DNA of 64,000 bases from Pelatocladus maniniholoensis HA4357-MV3 (GCA_019359115.1 JAHHHW010000119.1:1-64000), one strand, 5' to 3'; shown: positions 34,299 to 41,534, counted from the stretch's first letter. The notes: generated by a model not told the origin, from the sequence alone. Numbers and translations are program-made.

Positions 34299-35033
34299 AT
34301 GAGAGACCATTCCACAGGTGGAAGTAGAGAGTACACAGGCGTATCAGCCATATGCTCTGATGAGCTAGATAATGACATGGCGGGGGCTTATATCACTTCT
34401 GATAGCAATGAAGAAGTATTACAGAATAATACTAATAGAGTAAAACGTAAGCAATATATAGTGAATCCTCAGCCACACGATACGCATCCAGATGTAGCAG
34501 GTAGGTTTGTAGAAGGTAAAGGTGTAGTGCGTACTGAAAGTAATGAAGAGTTACTATTACGTATGCGAGAGAGATATCATGAACACCCATTACCAGCAGT
34601 TATGCCAAACCTCATGGTAGGTAGTCGAGATGCTCGTATACCTGAAGAAGTGCTTCATCGTTATCAGAAAGAAGTAGGAAAGAATAATACTAACCCATAT
34701 AAAAACATACCGACTACACAAAAGATTAGGGTAGACGGGGTAGTGATGTGTGCATTAGAAGCATCACAGATATGGGAGGAAAAGCAGGCTACTCGTAAGA
34801 TGACCAACACGTTGTTAGCAGGACATTATGAAGCAAAGCGAATACAGCAAGAGAATTTAGTTGAAGCTAATCGCACTGTAAGCACGTTAAATACAGCGTT
34901 AGTTAATCAATACGCAAATCTAACCGAGGAACAACTACAAGCTGTCGTAGCTGCACAGGAGAACGCAATCATAAAATTACTTATGCCTAAGCTGACTGAG
35001 TTAGTAAACGAAATTATAAGGGGGAAAGTGTAA
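34299..35033 (+). CDS. Unknown 244-residue element protein, operon start
   Basis: The N-terminal 60 residues look disordered, with repeats of the form SDSNEEVLQNN and ESNEELLLRM. The centre has PNLMVGSRDARIPEEVLHRYQKEVG and the C-terminal 100 residues are helical (EAKRIQQENLVEANRTVSTLNTALV), probably coiled coil. No ribosome-binding site is clear before the ATG at 34299, so the true start is uncertain. Stop and next start overlap as TAATG, placing it first in a coupled operon. Confidence 0.6.
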   Translation: MRDHSTGGSREYTGVSAICSDELDNDMAGAYITSDSNEEVLQNNTNRVKRKQYIVNPQPHDTHPDVAGRFVEGKGVVRTESNEELLLRMRERYHEHPLPAVMPNLMVGSRDARIPEEVLHRYQKEVGKNNTNPYKNIPTTQKIRVDGVVMCALEASQIWEEKQATRKMTNTLLAGHYEAKRIQQENLVEANRTVSTLNTALVNQYANLTEEQLQAVVAAQENAIIKLLMPKLTELVNEIIRGKV

Positions 35034-35722
35034 TGGGATTTCATAATTACTTTGCGGATGAAAAACCAGAAGCTGAACCTACTGTAATCAGTGCTTTTGA
35101 GATACCATCACGTGTGTCTGAGATATTCAATACCTTATGGGAGGATGACCACCATAAGAAACTTATTGAGGGACTGAAAGCTACAGATAAGCCAAGCTTT
35201 CAAAAGCAGAACGCCATAAATAGGCAGATAGCTAAACGTAAGGCTGAAGTTGTAACAACTATATTCCAGGACTTCATAGGTGATATTGAGACACTAAATC
35301 CAGCTATACCTGAATTTAAACAGAAGAGTTGCTGGTATTCGTATACAACCACACATCCAATACACAAAAGTATAGTGGTTGATAATGAGCATAGGGATTT
35401 ATACACCCAAGTGCATCGTGAGTATGCACAGAAGTTTATCCAACTTGGAGACAATATTATTAATGACACACCAGTAATGCGTTCAGGTGATGGTAGGCGT
35501 GCTGGACATAAGAAAGCTATCCAGGTTGAGCTACCAGTTTCGTTGGTAGAGAAGCTGGAACATACAGCAAACAGATATCAGCTAACAATCCATGATGTAG
35601 CAGCACAGGCTATAGAGCGGTACAGCGAAAAGCAAACCAGACTCAAAGACAAACCAGTCATAGTACCGAATATAGGGGTGTCTGTTGAGCAAGAAAAGTT
35701 TATTGAGGAGCTAGTTAAATGA
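35033..35722 (+). CDS. Unknown protein with ribbon-helix-helix-like C-terminus
   Basis: A 229-residue protein coupled to the previous gene by a one-base overlap. Residues about 162-205 (KAIQVELPVSLVEKLEHTANRY then QLTIHDVAAQAIERY) read like a strand plus two helices of a ribbon-helix-helix DNA-binding domain. The N-terminal 150 residues are of unknown type with many aromatic and charged residues. It overlaps the next gene by four bases. A DNA-binding structural or partition role is possible. Confidence 0.6.
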   Translation: MGFHNYFADEKPEAEPTVISAFEIPSRVSEIFNTLWEDDHHKKLIEGLKATDKPSFQKQNAINRQIAKRKAEVVTTIFQDFIGDIETLNPAIPEFKQKSCWYSYTTTHPIHKSIVVDNEHRDLYTQVHREYAQKFIQLGDNIINDTPVMRSGDGRRAGHKKAIQVELPVSLVEKLEHTANRYQLTIHDVAAQAIERYSEKQTRLKDKPVIVPNIGVSVEQEKFIEELVK

Positions 35723-36612
35723 CACCACAAGAAGGTTGGATTACAGATAGTGATGGAGAGCGGGTGTATGTCCCATCATCAAACGTCTATGCAGGTAATT
35801 GGCGAAATGATGAAAGAGAAGACAACACAGATACTGATTACGTCTATGACAACACACCCACTGTGTACACCAGTAAGCCGCATGTCACAGTTGATGGAGC
35901 GTACTGGGATGAGCGGTCACAGACCCTTATGGCTGCTAACCCAAATGAATTAAGCGACTACCATCAGCGCTACATCCAGGGGCAAATGAAAGCGCAGGCT
36001 AGAGCGGCATTAGGGATTAACCCTAACCGTTATGATGGTACATTAGCTGATGATGTCCTGACCGGCGAAGTAGTTACACCTGCTGAACTAGGGTATGACC
36101 CTCTTAATGTCCACCGTCTCATTAATAAAGCCGGTGATGATGAGGGATTCCAGCAGTATGCACAGACGTTTAATCCAAATAACGCTGAATTACAACTTAC
36201 ACCTGAACACAACCAGATACTATCTCGCATCGAAAAACAATTCGGCTCTAAATTCCAAAACTCTAAAGACCCTGGTTTAGTTAATAGACAACAGTTACTT
36301 GCTTTCGCTAGCTACTATGGCATACTGCCTAAACAAGGTAGTATATCCCAACCACAAATGTACTACGACATTGATCAATCCAATATTCCAGAAGCCACAC
36401 AATTGAAAGGAATATGGGGTGTCTCAGAACAAGATACTGACCACAGGATAAGAGTTGTAGACGAAATATTACAGATATCAAAAGAAGGTGAGAATTACGC
36501 CACTGTGGATGGTGTAGCGCTTATCTGGGATAGATTTAACAAAGGGTTCTACGATAAACAATTACAACAAATAGGCAGACAGGACTTAATACATAAACGG
36601 TATCGCCAGTAG
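35719..36612 (+). CDS. Unknown 297-residue element protein
   Basis: Starts within the end of the previous gene (ATGA). Hydrophilic, Asn/Asp/Gln/Tyr-rich, with no membrane segment. Segments such as YIQGQMKAQARAALGINPNRYDG, LTPEHNQILSRIEKQFGSK and VDGVALIWDRFNKGFYDK suggest a folded, mainly helical protein. No family recognised. Its place between coupled genes and the virion-like protein suggests one functional module. Confidence 0.6.
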   Translation: MTPQEGWITDSDGERVYVPSSNVYAGNWRNDEREDNTDTDYVYDNTPTVYTSKPHVTVDGAYWDERSQTLMAANPNELSDYHQRYIQGQMKAQARAALGINPNRYDGTLADDVLTGEVVTPAELGYDPLNVHRLINKAGDDEGFQQYAQTFNPNNAELQLTPEHNQILSRIEKQFGSKFQNSKDPGLVNRQQLLAFASYYGILPKQGSISQPQMYYDIDQSNIPEATQLKGIWGVSEQDTDHRIRVVDEILQISKEGENYATVDGVALIWDRFNKGFYDKQLQQIGRQDLIHKRYRQ

Positions 36613-36646
36613 TGGTGGGCAATTGTACAAATTTTAAAGGATAGTC

Positions 36647-37066
36647 ATGAGTTCTAACAATTTTTCGATTAAATCAGACGAATATCAGATGATTCCGGTA
36701 TTTGAGGATAACTTAATCTCTAACGCACGGCTGAACGTACCTTTGAAGACACAATACTATGCAGACAGTACGTCTAACTTGGGTAACGGTGGCGTGTTTA
36801 GTGGTACGGCGCGAGACACACTAGGTCGTTACACAAAGTTCAGAGCAATAGCTTTCAATGACCAAGCCAGTGCAGCTAGTGGGTTTGTAATCCAGCAAAG
36901 TGCAGACGGTAGCACTAATTGGAGGACAACCAAGACAGCATCTGTTAGTGCCTCAACTGTGGCTACGTTAGTGGAAGCAGACATAATTCTTAGGTACGTT
37001 CGTGTACAGCTAACCAATGGTGCAACACCAACAACATCTTTAGACATCAAATCTTCACTGGCATAA
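36647..37066 (+). CDS. Virion-like beta-sandwich protein
   Basis: A 139-residue protein. Residues 45-139 alternate strands with FVIQQSADGSTNWRTTKTASV, VATLVEADIILRYVRVQLTNG and TTSLDIKSSLA, a pattern I associate with small phage head-fibre, decoration or capsid-adjacent proteins. It is followed by a coupled 55-codon gene. This is the only gene in the element that hints at a particle, and the assignment rests on strand pattern, not on a diagnostic motif. Confidence 0.6.
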   Translation: MSSNNFSIKSDEYQMIPVFEDNLISNARLNVPLKTQYYADSTSNLGNGGVFSGTARDTLGRYTKFRAIAFNDQASAASGFVIQQSADGSTNWRTTKTASVSASTVATLVEADIILRYVRVQLTNGATPTTSLDIKSSLA

Positions 37067-37233
37067 TGAACTACCAAAAAATCGATAACAAATGGGCAAT
37101 CTCTCAACCACCTCCACCGTACAGGGATTCTACCAATCCCTTAAACCTAAAATCCAGTTGGTTGATACGTTACAGAAGTGTACACGATGTGCATTCTGAT
37201 GTAGCGGGTAGTATTGAAGAAATCGAAGTATAA
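37066..37233 (+). CDS. Small coupled ORF, 55 residues
   Basis: Overlaps the stop of the virion-like gene as TAATG (37064-37068) and reads MNYQKIDNKWAISQPPPPYR to SIEEIEV. It contains a PPPPYR segment and no membrane span. The overlap is the evidence for translation; the product is otherwise unknown. Confidence 0.5.
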   Translation: MNYQKIDNKWAISQPPPPYRDSTNPLNLKSSWLIRYRSVHDVHSDVAGSIEEIEV

Positions 37234-37285
37234 TCAAAACGTATATGGTAATGTGAAGTATTTCCTTTTTACGTACACATACGAG

Positions 37286-37317
37286 ACCCCTGGTTACCTA
37301 CCCAACTGGGGGTTTTA
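37286..37317 (+). terminator. Terminator of the 34299-37233 operon
   Basis: ACCCCTGGTT pairs fully with AACTGGGGGT (two G-T wobbles), 8-nt loop, then TTTT. It also overlaps the 3' end of the convergent minus-strand gene. Confidence 0.75.
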
Positions 37318-37759
37318 ACTGTTGGACTTCTTTGATAGCTTCCTTCAGTTCTCTAGCAATCAAATCTTCACCACGACTTTGTGCTAGTGCTTGGATTCGC
37401 TCCAGATTTTTTACGGCAGCCAAAAAATTTTCGTTCTCGTGGTGAACTTGGGTTTTCACCACAACTTCTTTCGCTTTTTTGAGGCAGACCAAAAACTCGT
37501 ACCATCCAGCATCGCTCAGGTTCAGATTGTGGCAAGCTTCTCTAATCGCCGCACGGGTTACTTTGGCATTCGCACCTATATTCATCTGTCGCCTACGACC
37601 ACCTACACACTTCTTGGCGAGCCAGTACCCATTGGATTTTGTAAATGTGCATTCGCCACTTGATTCAATTGCTCTGAAGGACTTTTGACCGGCAAGCCAC
37701 ATAAACCAATCTGGACTATCAACGCTTATGTCTCCGACTTTCCCAAAAGCTACTTCCAT
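37298..37759 (-). CDS. Putative DNA-binding protein, minus-strand regulator
   Basis: About 153 residues from MEVAFGKVGDISV (frame open ten codons further to 37789). Residues 15-85 (DWFMWLAGQKSFRAIESSGECTFTK and GYWLAKKCVGGRRRQMNIGANAK) resemble the AP2/integrase-arm-like domain in many cyanobacterial plasmid and phage regulators. The C-terminal half is helical (AAVKNLERIQALAQSRGEDLIARELKEAIKEV). One of only two genes transcribed against the rest of the element, as a lysogenic-type repressor would be; that role is inference. Confidence 0.65.
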   Translation of the reverse strand: MEVAFGKVGDISVDSPDWFMWLAGQKSFRAIESSGECTFTKSNGYWLAKKCVGGRRRQMNIGANAKVTRAAIREACHNLNLSDAGWYEFLVCLKKAKEVVVKTQVHHENENFLAAVKNLERIQALAQSRGEDLIARELKEAIKEVQQLKPPVG

Positions 37760-37887
37760 ATCAACCTCTCCTGATGAAGCGTACCGCAAAGTAGGTACAC
37801 CGTGTGCTGAATGTATATTGTTGTATATGTTTTACATATGGATGCTGCATAGCAGTATACTAATGATATAAGAGTAGATTAAAGCAA

Positions 37888-38247
37888 ATGAAGACCTTAG
37901 AAGGCATAGTAAGTTTCTCTACTGAGCAGCTAGAAGAGACAACAAGCAAGACAACGGTAGCAGGATTGATGCAAACCACGAGAGCAACAATTCAAAAATA
38001 TGACAAGCTAGCAATGAAATATTTGAACGAGTACTGTGATGAATACCCAATAATAGATCACAAACATTTGACAGTACTGCCGCTAACAAAATACCAATGT
38101 TGGGTACTACAGAAGTTGTTAGTTGAATCGCTCAAGTACACATACAAAGGTGTTGAAGCGAAACTAATTGCAAGTGATGGGTATAAGGATAAATTCTCAT
38201 TCAAAATGTTTTCCACTAAAGACACAAAAGTTTCATTTAGCTTTTAG
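37888..38247 (+). CDS. Small HTH-like protein, tandem paralogue 1
   Basis: A 119-residue protein. Residues 22-48 (TTVAGLMQTTRATIQKYDKLAMKYL) look like a helix-turn-helix, and LPLTKYQCWVLQKLLVESLK is nearly identical to the next gene. A TATACT box (37856-37861) lies 26 bases upstream. Possibly an early regulator. No named family. Confidence 0.6.
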   Translation: MKTLEGIVSFSTEQLEETTSKTTVAGLMQTTRATIQKYDKLAMKYLNEYCDEYPIIDHKHLTVLPLTKYQCWVLQKLLVESLKYTYKGVEAKLIASDGYKDKFSFKMFSTKDTKVSFSF

Positions 38248-38362
38248 ATATTTCATTTTAATTTAGCCTCAACTGTAAACTACAGTGACTTGTTAAGACT
38301 AAAGAGTAAACTAAAGCAAGTGTATAAGGGCTAAAGCGAGACTAAAGTAAAACCTTAAAAGC

Positions 38363-38719
38363 ATGAAAATAACGGATGGAATGTCAAGTTTTACGACGGA
38401 TCAGCTTGAAATAATGACTCCAAAAGTCCAACTTGCACACAAGCTTCAAATTTCCGAAGTAACGATCCAAGTGTATGACAAGCTCGCATTCGGAAACATT
38501 ATGGATTACAGAACGGCGTACCCAAAAATAGACAACATAAGAATTAGGTCTATGCCGCTAACAAAATACCAGTGCTGGGTGATCGCGAAGTTAATGGTTG
38601 AAACTATTAAGTTACGCCTTAAGGTTGTACGTCACTTACTCAAATCCAATAAGGACTATTTGAGTACTTTTACTTACACTGAATTCTGCAAAATTGAAAA
38701 TAACAAGAGGATTGATTAG
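38363..38719 (+). CDS. Small HTH-like protein, tandem paralogue 2
   Basis: A 118-residue paralogue of the previous gene: MSSFTTDQLEIMTPKVQLAH, then QISEVTIQVYDKLAFGNIM and MPLTKYQCWVIAKLMVETIK. About a third of positions look identical by eye, so the duplication is old. A leader rich in ACTAAAG repeats (38297-38351) precedes it. It overlaps or abuts the next gene (TAGTGATG). Confidence 0.6.
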   Translation: MKITDGMSSFTTDQLEIMTPKVQLAHKLQISEVTIQVYDKLAFGNIMDYRTAYPKIDNIRIRSMPLTKYQCWVIAKLMVETIKLRLKVVRHLLKSNKDYLSTFTYTEFCKIENNKRID

Positions 38720-38721
38720 TG

Positions 38722-39219
38722 ATGGACATCGAAGAATATTGTATTCAGAAAAATGTTCCTTTAGGTGCGATAGATGGGTACGTTAAAGCTAAAGGATGGA
38801 CTGATGTTTTATCAGATGAACAAGTTACTGAGTTGGATAAGTATTTATTTCCTAGCTCATTGGCACTTCCAGGTGAGACACCAAAGATGAGTACCTACGA
38901 GAAAGGTCAAGCTATGGCTGAGACACTAAATATTAAATTTGTATCTTACGAACAACTCGATAGTGTACTGAAACAGATAGGATTTAGTTATCGAGACGTA
39001 ATCGACCTCTACCAACGTGAAAAAAGGGATGATATCGTAGAGTACTTCAACCAAAAGGAACAAGAGACAGCCAACTTTCTTGGAACAGCTTTTGAAAGAG
39101 CAGAAAGAGAAGCTATCTATCGAATTATCGACAATCTCCAACCAGGGACAATCAACTACCTCAAGTCCCAAGGTCAAACCCCCTACGAGTACTTCAAAGT
39201 ACCTGAACCTGTTCGATAA
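38722..39219 (+). CDS. Unknown 165-residue element protein
   Basis: ATG at 38722, with GTG at 38719 as an alternative. Mostly helical and charged: YCIQKNVPLGAIDGYVKAKGWTDVLSDEQVTELDKYLFP, then QIGFSYRDVIDLYQREKRDDIVEYFNQKEQETANFLG. No domain recognised. Its 3' part overlaps a second frame that ends in a membrane helix. Confidence 0.6.
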   Translation: MDIEEYCIQKNVPLGAIDGYVKAKGWTDVLSDEQVTELDKYLFPSSLALPGETPKMSTYEKGQAMAETLNIKFVSYEQLDSVLKQIGFSYRDVIDLYQREKRDDIVEYFNQKEQETANFLGTAFERAEREAIYRIIDNLQPGTINYLKSQGQTPYEYFKVPEPVR

Positions 39220-39343
39220 CATTATTGAGAAGATAATAGTCTACGCATTCGTAGCTGTTTTCTTCCACCAAATGCTCTACTTTATGAACTTCGTGCCACG
39301 TCTACCGAGTGTCTCAATACCTTCAATCTCAGTCAAAAAATAA
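39080..39343 (+). CDS. Possible overlapping small membrane protein
   Basis: A TTG-initiated 87-codon frame overlapping the previous gene by 140 bases in the +1 frame. The C-terminal half beyond the overlap reads NIIEKIIVYAFVAVFFHQMLYF, a good membrane helix, and stops exactly before a strong terminator, which argues for real coding. The start is weak; a +1 frameshift extension of the upstream gene is an alternative. Confidence 0.4.
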   Translation: MEQLLKEQKEKLSIELSTISNQGQSTTSSPKVKPPTSTSKYLNLFDNIIEKIIVYAFVAVFFHQMLYFMNFVPRLPSVSIPSISVKK

Positions 39344-39377
39344 GTCCCTCTGGTTGGTGTGCTAGAGGGATTTCTTC
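39342..39377. terminator. Bidirectional terminator
   Basis: AAGTCCCTCT with AGAGGGATTT, ten pairs including one wobble, 12-nt loop, followed by CTTCTT on the plus strand. It separates convergent genes and could stop both. Confidence 0.75.
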
Positions 39378-39706
39378 TTATTCGCCGTTGCTGTGGCGTC
39401 TGGCTAATATTTTTTCGAGTGCTTCGTTTATTCGGCGTGCAATCAGCTTTTTTGAACTTGGCGATAACCTGGACATCACCTCTTCTTTTAGGTCTTCGGT
39501 GAACTGCCTGAGTTCATCATCTTCAAAACTCAGGCTGCCTGTTTTCCCTCAATTACGGCATCTAATGCCCTCCTTAAATAATCTTTTATATCGACTTCTG
39601 GGTGAGCATCCAACCATTCTCGTTGCTCTTTCGTCACCTTAAAACTCACCGGAACCTTAGCTAAACTGCCCTCTTTAGGTGCAAACCTGCCTTTTGCGTC
39701 TCTCAT
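39378..39706 (-). CDS. Ribbon-helix-helix protein with -1 frameshift extension
   Basis: Zero frame from 39706 gives 58 residues, MRDAKGRFAPKEGSLAKVPV, then SFKVTKEQREWLDAHPEV and DYLRRALDAVIEGKQAA, stopping at 39530: an RHH-type DNA-binding domain. At codons GGA-AAA the slippery GGGAAAA lets ribosomes slip to -1, giving TGSLSFEDDELRQFTEDLKE and a basic helix ARRINEALEKILARR to 39378, 109 residues in total. The extension has no start of its own near the junction. A simple frameshift mutation is the alternative. It is divergent from 39837. Confidence 0.7.
39506..39548 (-). promoter_or_regulatory. -1 ribosomal frameshift signal
   Basis: Read on the minus strand: slippery heptamer G-GGA-AAA (39548-39542) in the correct zero-frame phase, 6-nt spacer CAGGCA, then a perfect 9-bp hairpin GCCTGAGTT with AACTCAGGC around a 12-nt loop (39535-39506). 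The zero-frame stop lies four codons past the slip site, inside the hairpin. Confidence 0.7.
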
Positions 39707-39725
39707 AATGATGTACTCCTGCCTC

Positions 39726-39807
39726 AGTTTACTTTAGTATACCACGGATAACTGGTTTATTGTTGTCACATTTCTTTATATATTCCTTAGTAAACCGAGG
39801 TATACTA
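39726..39807. promoter_or_regulatory. Divergent promoter/operator region
   Basis: Inverted copies of TAGTATACCACGG (39735-39747) and CCGAGGTATACTA (39795-39807) match at 12 of 13 positions. Each contains a TATACT -10 box facing outward, toward the RHH gene (minus) and the 39837 gene (plus). The symmetry suggests coordinated control, perhaps by the RHH protein itself. Confidence 0.6.
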
Positions 39808-39836
39808 GGGATATAAGGAAAGAGAGAGGTTCACAG

Positions 39837-40019
39837 ATGGCACGTATAGAACGAATCAGAAACAAAATTCAGCTAGCCAAAGAAAATATCCAAGAATTCG
39901 AGTTCCACTTCAATCTAGTAGTCCAACAAGTTGCTGCACTACACGATGAACTTACGATTCTCGAAAATCAAATCGACGAAACAAACAACGTCCTTCGGCA
40001 ATGGACAACCACAGACTGA
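39837..40019 (+). CDS. Small coiled-coil protein, 60 residues
   Basis: MARIERIRNKIQLAKENIQE, then LVVQQVAALHDELTILENQIDE; almost entirely helical with heptad spacing, so a dimeric coiled coil is likely. An AAGGAAAGAGAG tract precedes the start. First of three genes leading to the recombinase. Could be a recombination directionality or accessory factor, but nothing proves that. Confidence 0.6.
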   Translation: MARIERIRNKIQLAKENIQEFEFHFNLVVQQVAALHDELTILENQIDETNNVLRQWTTTD

Positions 40020-40035
40020 TTAAGGAGACACACAA

Positions 40036-40248
40036 ATGTTGACCACACTAATAACCACAATAGTTCTAGGTTTTGTAGCACTAGTCGTGCTGGATTTCAT
40101 AACTGGATTATGCGACCTATTCTTCTATGCCAAGACACACTACGAGCTTAAAGATTTCAACAGCAGTTGCGACGTACTTTCTGAAAACTCAAGCTGGTAT
40201 GGACGCACCTGTTGGATGTCAGTTAACCAACAATTACAGGTTGCATAG
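40036..40248 (+). CDS. Small single-span membrane protein, 70 residues
   Basis: N-terminal hydrophobic helix TLITTIVLGFVALVVLDFITGL at about 3-25, then a hydrophilic tail with three cysteines. AAGGAG precedes the ATG by nine bases. It lies between the coiled-coil gene and the recombinase with short gaps, so co-transcribed. Function unknown. Confidence 0.6.
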   Translation: MLTTLITTIVLGFVALVVLDFITGLCDLFFYAKTHYELKDFNSSCDVLSENSSWYGRTCWMSVNQQLQVA

Positions 40249-40256
40249 GAGGTCTT

Positions 40257-40922
40257 ATGAAACTTATAGGTTACGGGAGAGCATCGACTTTCGGGCAGCA
40301 GTTAACGAAAGAGGTGCAGGAAGAAAAAATTAAGGAGTACTGCCAGCTTTATGGACACGAACTTGTTGATTTCTGTTATGACCACGGTTTAACAGGTAAA
40401 AACATTAATAGACCTGCGCTCGATAAGGCGTTAACAGCTTTAGAAAATGATGAGGCTGAGGGTGTCATTATCTTTAAGCTGGATAGGCTAACACGTAATG
40501 TTAAAGATTTGTGTCACCTAATTCAAAACTACTTCGCAACGAAATATACTCTCATTTCAGTTAGCGATCTCCTGGATACGAAAACAGCTAATGGACGGCT
40601 CATAATTAACGTTCTAGGCTCGGTAGCCCAATGGGAGGTAGAATCCACCATTGAGCGTACTAAGTCTGCTCTAGCGGCTGCTAGACGTCAGGGAAAGCAT
40701 CTCGGTAAAGTGCCTTATGGTTACAAGCTTACAGATGGGTTTCTTGAAGATTGCGACGAAGAAATAGAAATAGTGACTCTAATGCAGTCGTTACGGATTG
40801 AAGGTAAATCATATCAAGCTATAGCGGGATACCTTAATGCACAACAATTGATGAACAGAGGAGGGAAGACATGGAAAGCTAGTAGTATCCACGATATTCT
40901 GAACAGGAGCAAGCTGGCTTAA
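40257..40922 (+). CDS. Serine recombinase (resolvase family)
   Basis: A 221-residue protein. Resolvase domain 1-145 with catalytic R8-x-S10 in GYGRAST and IFKLDRLTRNVKDL; a short Recombinase-type C-terminal part with LGKVPYGYKL and SYQAIAGYLNAQQLMNRGGKTWKASSI. Far shorter than large serine integrases, so it is more like a resolvase or invertase. Strong AGGAGG site at 40249. Its presence beside a tyrosine integrase suggests resolution of multimers or a second rearrangement. Confidence 0.9.
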   Translation: MKLIGYGRASTFGQQLTKEVQEEKIKEYCQLYGHELVDFCYDHGLTGKNINRPALDKALTALENDEAEGVIIFKLDRLTRNVKDLCHLIQNYFATKYTLISVSDLLDTKTANGRLIINVLGSVAQWEVESTIERTKSALAAARRQGKHLGKVPYGYKLTDGFLEDCDEEIEIVTLMQSLRIEGKSYQAIAGYLNAQQLMNRGGKTWKASSIHDILNRSKLA

Positions 40923-41007
40923 TTAATGTAAACTTTTATAGCTAAATCGCTCTTAAGTCTACATTTACACCACACTTATATTTAGTAGGTATACGTTTAT
41001 TCGTTAG

Positions 41008-41056
41008 TCAATCGGAGCGGCGGGATTTGAACCCACGACCTCCACTACCCCAAAGT
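41008..41056. other. Right attachment repeat
   Basis: 49 bp identical to 24152-24200, overlapping the tRNA-Pro gene from anticodon stem to 3' end. TCGTTAG precedes it directly (41001-41007), the inverse of the CTAACGA that follows the left copy. Confidence 0.93.
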
Positions 41057-41085
41057 GGCGCGCTACCAAGCTGCGCTACGCCCCG
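41012..41085 (-). tRNA. tRNA-Pro (GGG anticodon), element target
   Basis: A complete 74-nt cloverleaf on the minus strand: acceptor CGGGGCG/CGCTCCG, anticodon stem CCACT/AGTGG with loop TTGGGGT (anticodon GGG), T arm GTGGG-TTCAAAT-CCCGC, discriminator A. The 5' 29 nt are host sequence and the rest was brought by the element, so the gene stays functional. Confidence 0.95.
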
Positions 41086-41159
41086 GACATAACAATTCAT
41101 AAAATTTGAATTGTTTTAGTCAACCCAATGATTTTAACAAGAAGCCCTGGAATAATCAA

Positions 41160-41534
41160 CTAGTCTACTGAAAAAACTTTCAGCATTCCCGCAGCTTGCA
41201 ATAAACCCCCAACAGCAGCAGCGTTCCACTTGCCTTCTGCACAACGACCTGTGTTCAGAATAAAGCACAAACTGTAAGCGTGGGGATAACCTTCTACTTC
41301 CATCCACAACAAATCACTTTCGGCTTCACAAGCAATTTTTTCTTCATCCATTAATTCTGATTTTATCTGCTGCATTGTGTCTGCTAACTGCAACAGTAGC
41401 CGACAAAAATCATTTAACTCTGCTTGCGTTAATTCGATCGCCCAATCATCTGTACCCACTAAACCCTTAAACTCTGGCGCTGATGGATTCCAACCAATAC
41501 GCCAACCAGATCCACTTTTGATGACACGTTCCAT
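41160..41534 (-). CDS. DUF1818 family protein
   Basis: A 124-residue protein found across cyanobacteria and plastid lineages. Conserved segments are SGSGWRIGWNPSAPEFKGLVG, DDWAIELTQAELNDF and LLWMEVEGYPHAYSLCFIL. No catalytic motif or membrane segment. Function unknown. Confidence 0.85.
   Translation of the reverse strand: MERVIKSGSGWRIGWNPSAPEFKGLVGTDDWAIELTQAELNDFCRLLLQLADTMQQIKSELMDEEKIACEAESDLLWMEVEGYPHAYSLCFILNTGRCAEGKWNAAAVGGLLQAAGMLKVFSVD

Larger units (their letters stand above)
24201..41056. mobile_element. 16.9-kb integrative element in tRNA-Pro
   Basis: Bounded by 49-bp direct repeats made of tRNA-Pro sequence, with a tyrosine integrase next to the left end and a serine recombinase next to the right. 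The content is replication (primase/RecA-like ATPase), phage-type antirepressors, two DUF559 nucleases, a virion-like beta protein and many unknown small proteins. No tail, terminase, portal or large capsid gene is recognisable, nor relaxase or type IV secretion. HIP1 sites, frequent outside, are absent inside. A phage satellite, a defective prophage or an integrative plasmid all remain possible. Confidence 0.9.

Noticed and set aside
39388-39642. 84-codon plus-strand ORF
   Set aside because: Antisense to the RHH gene, which has the better start, domain and promoter.
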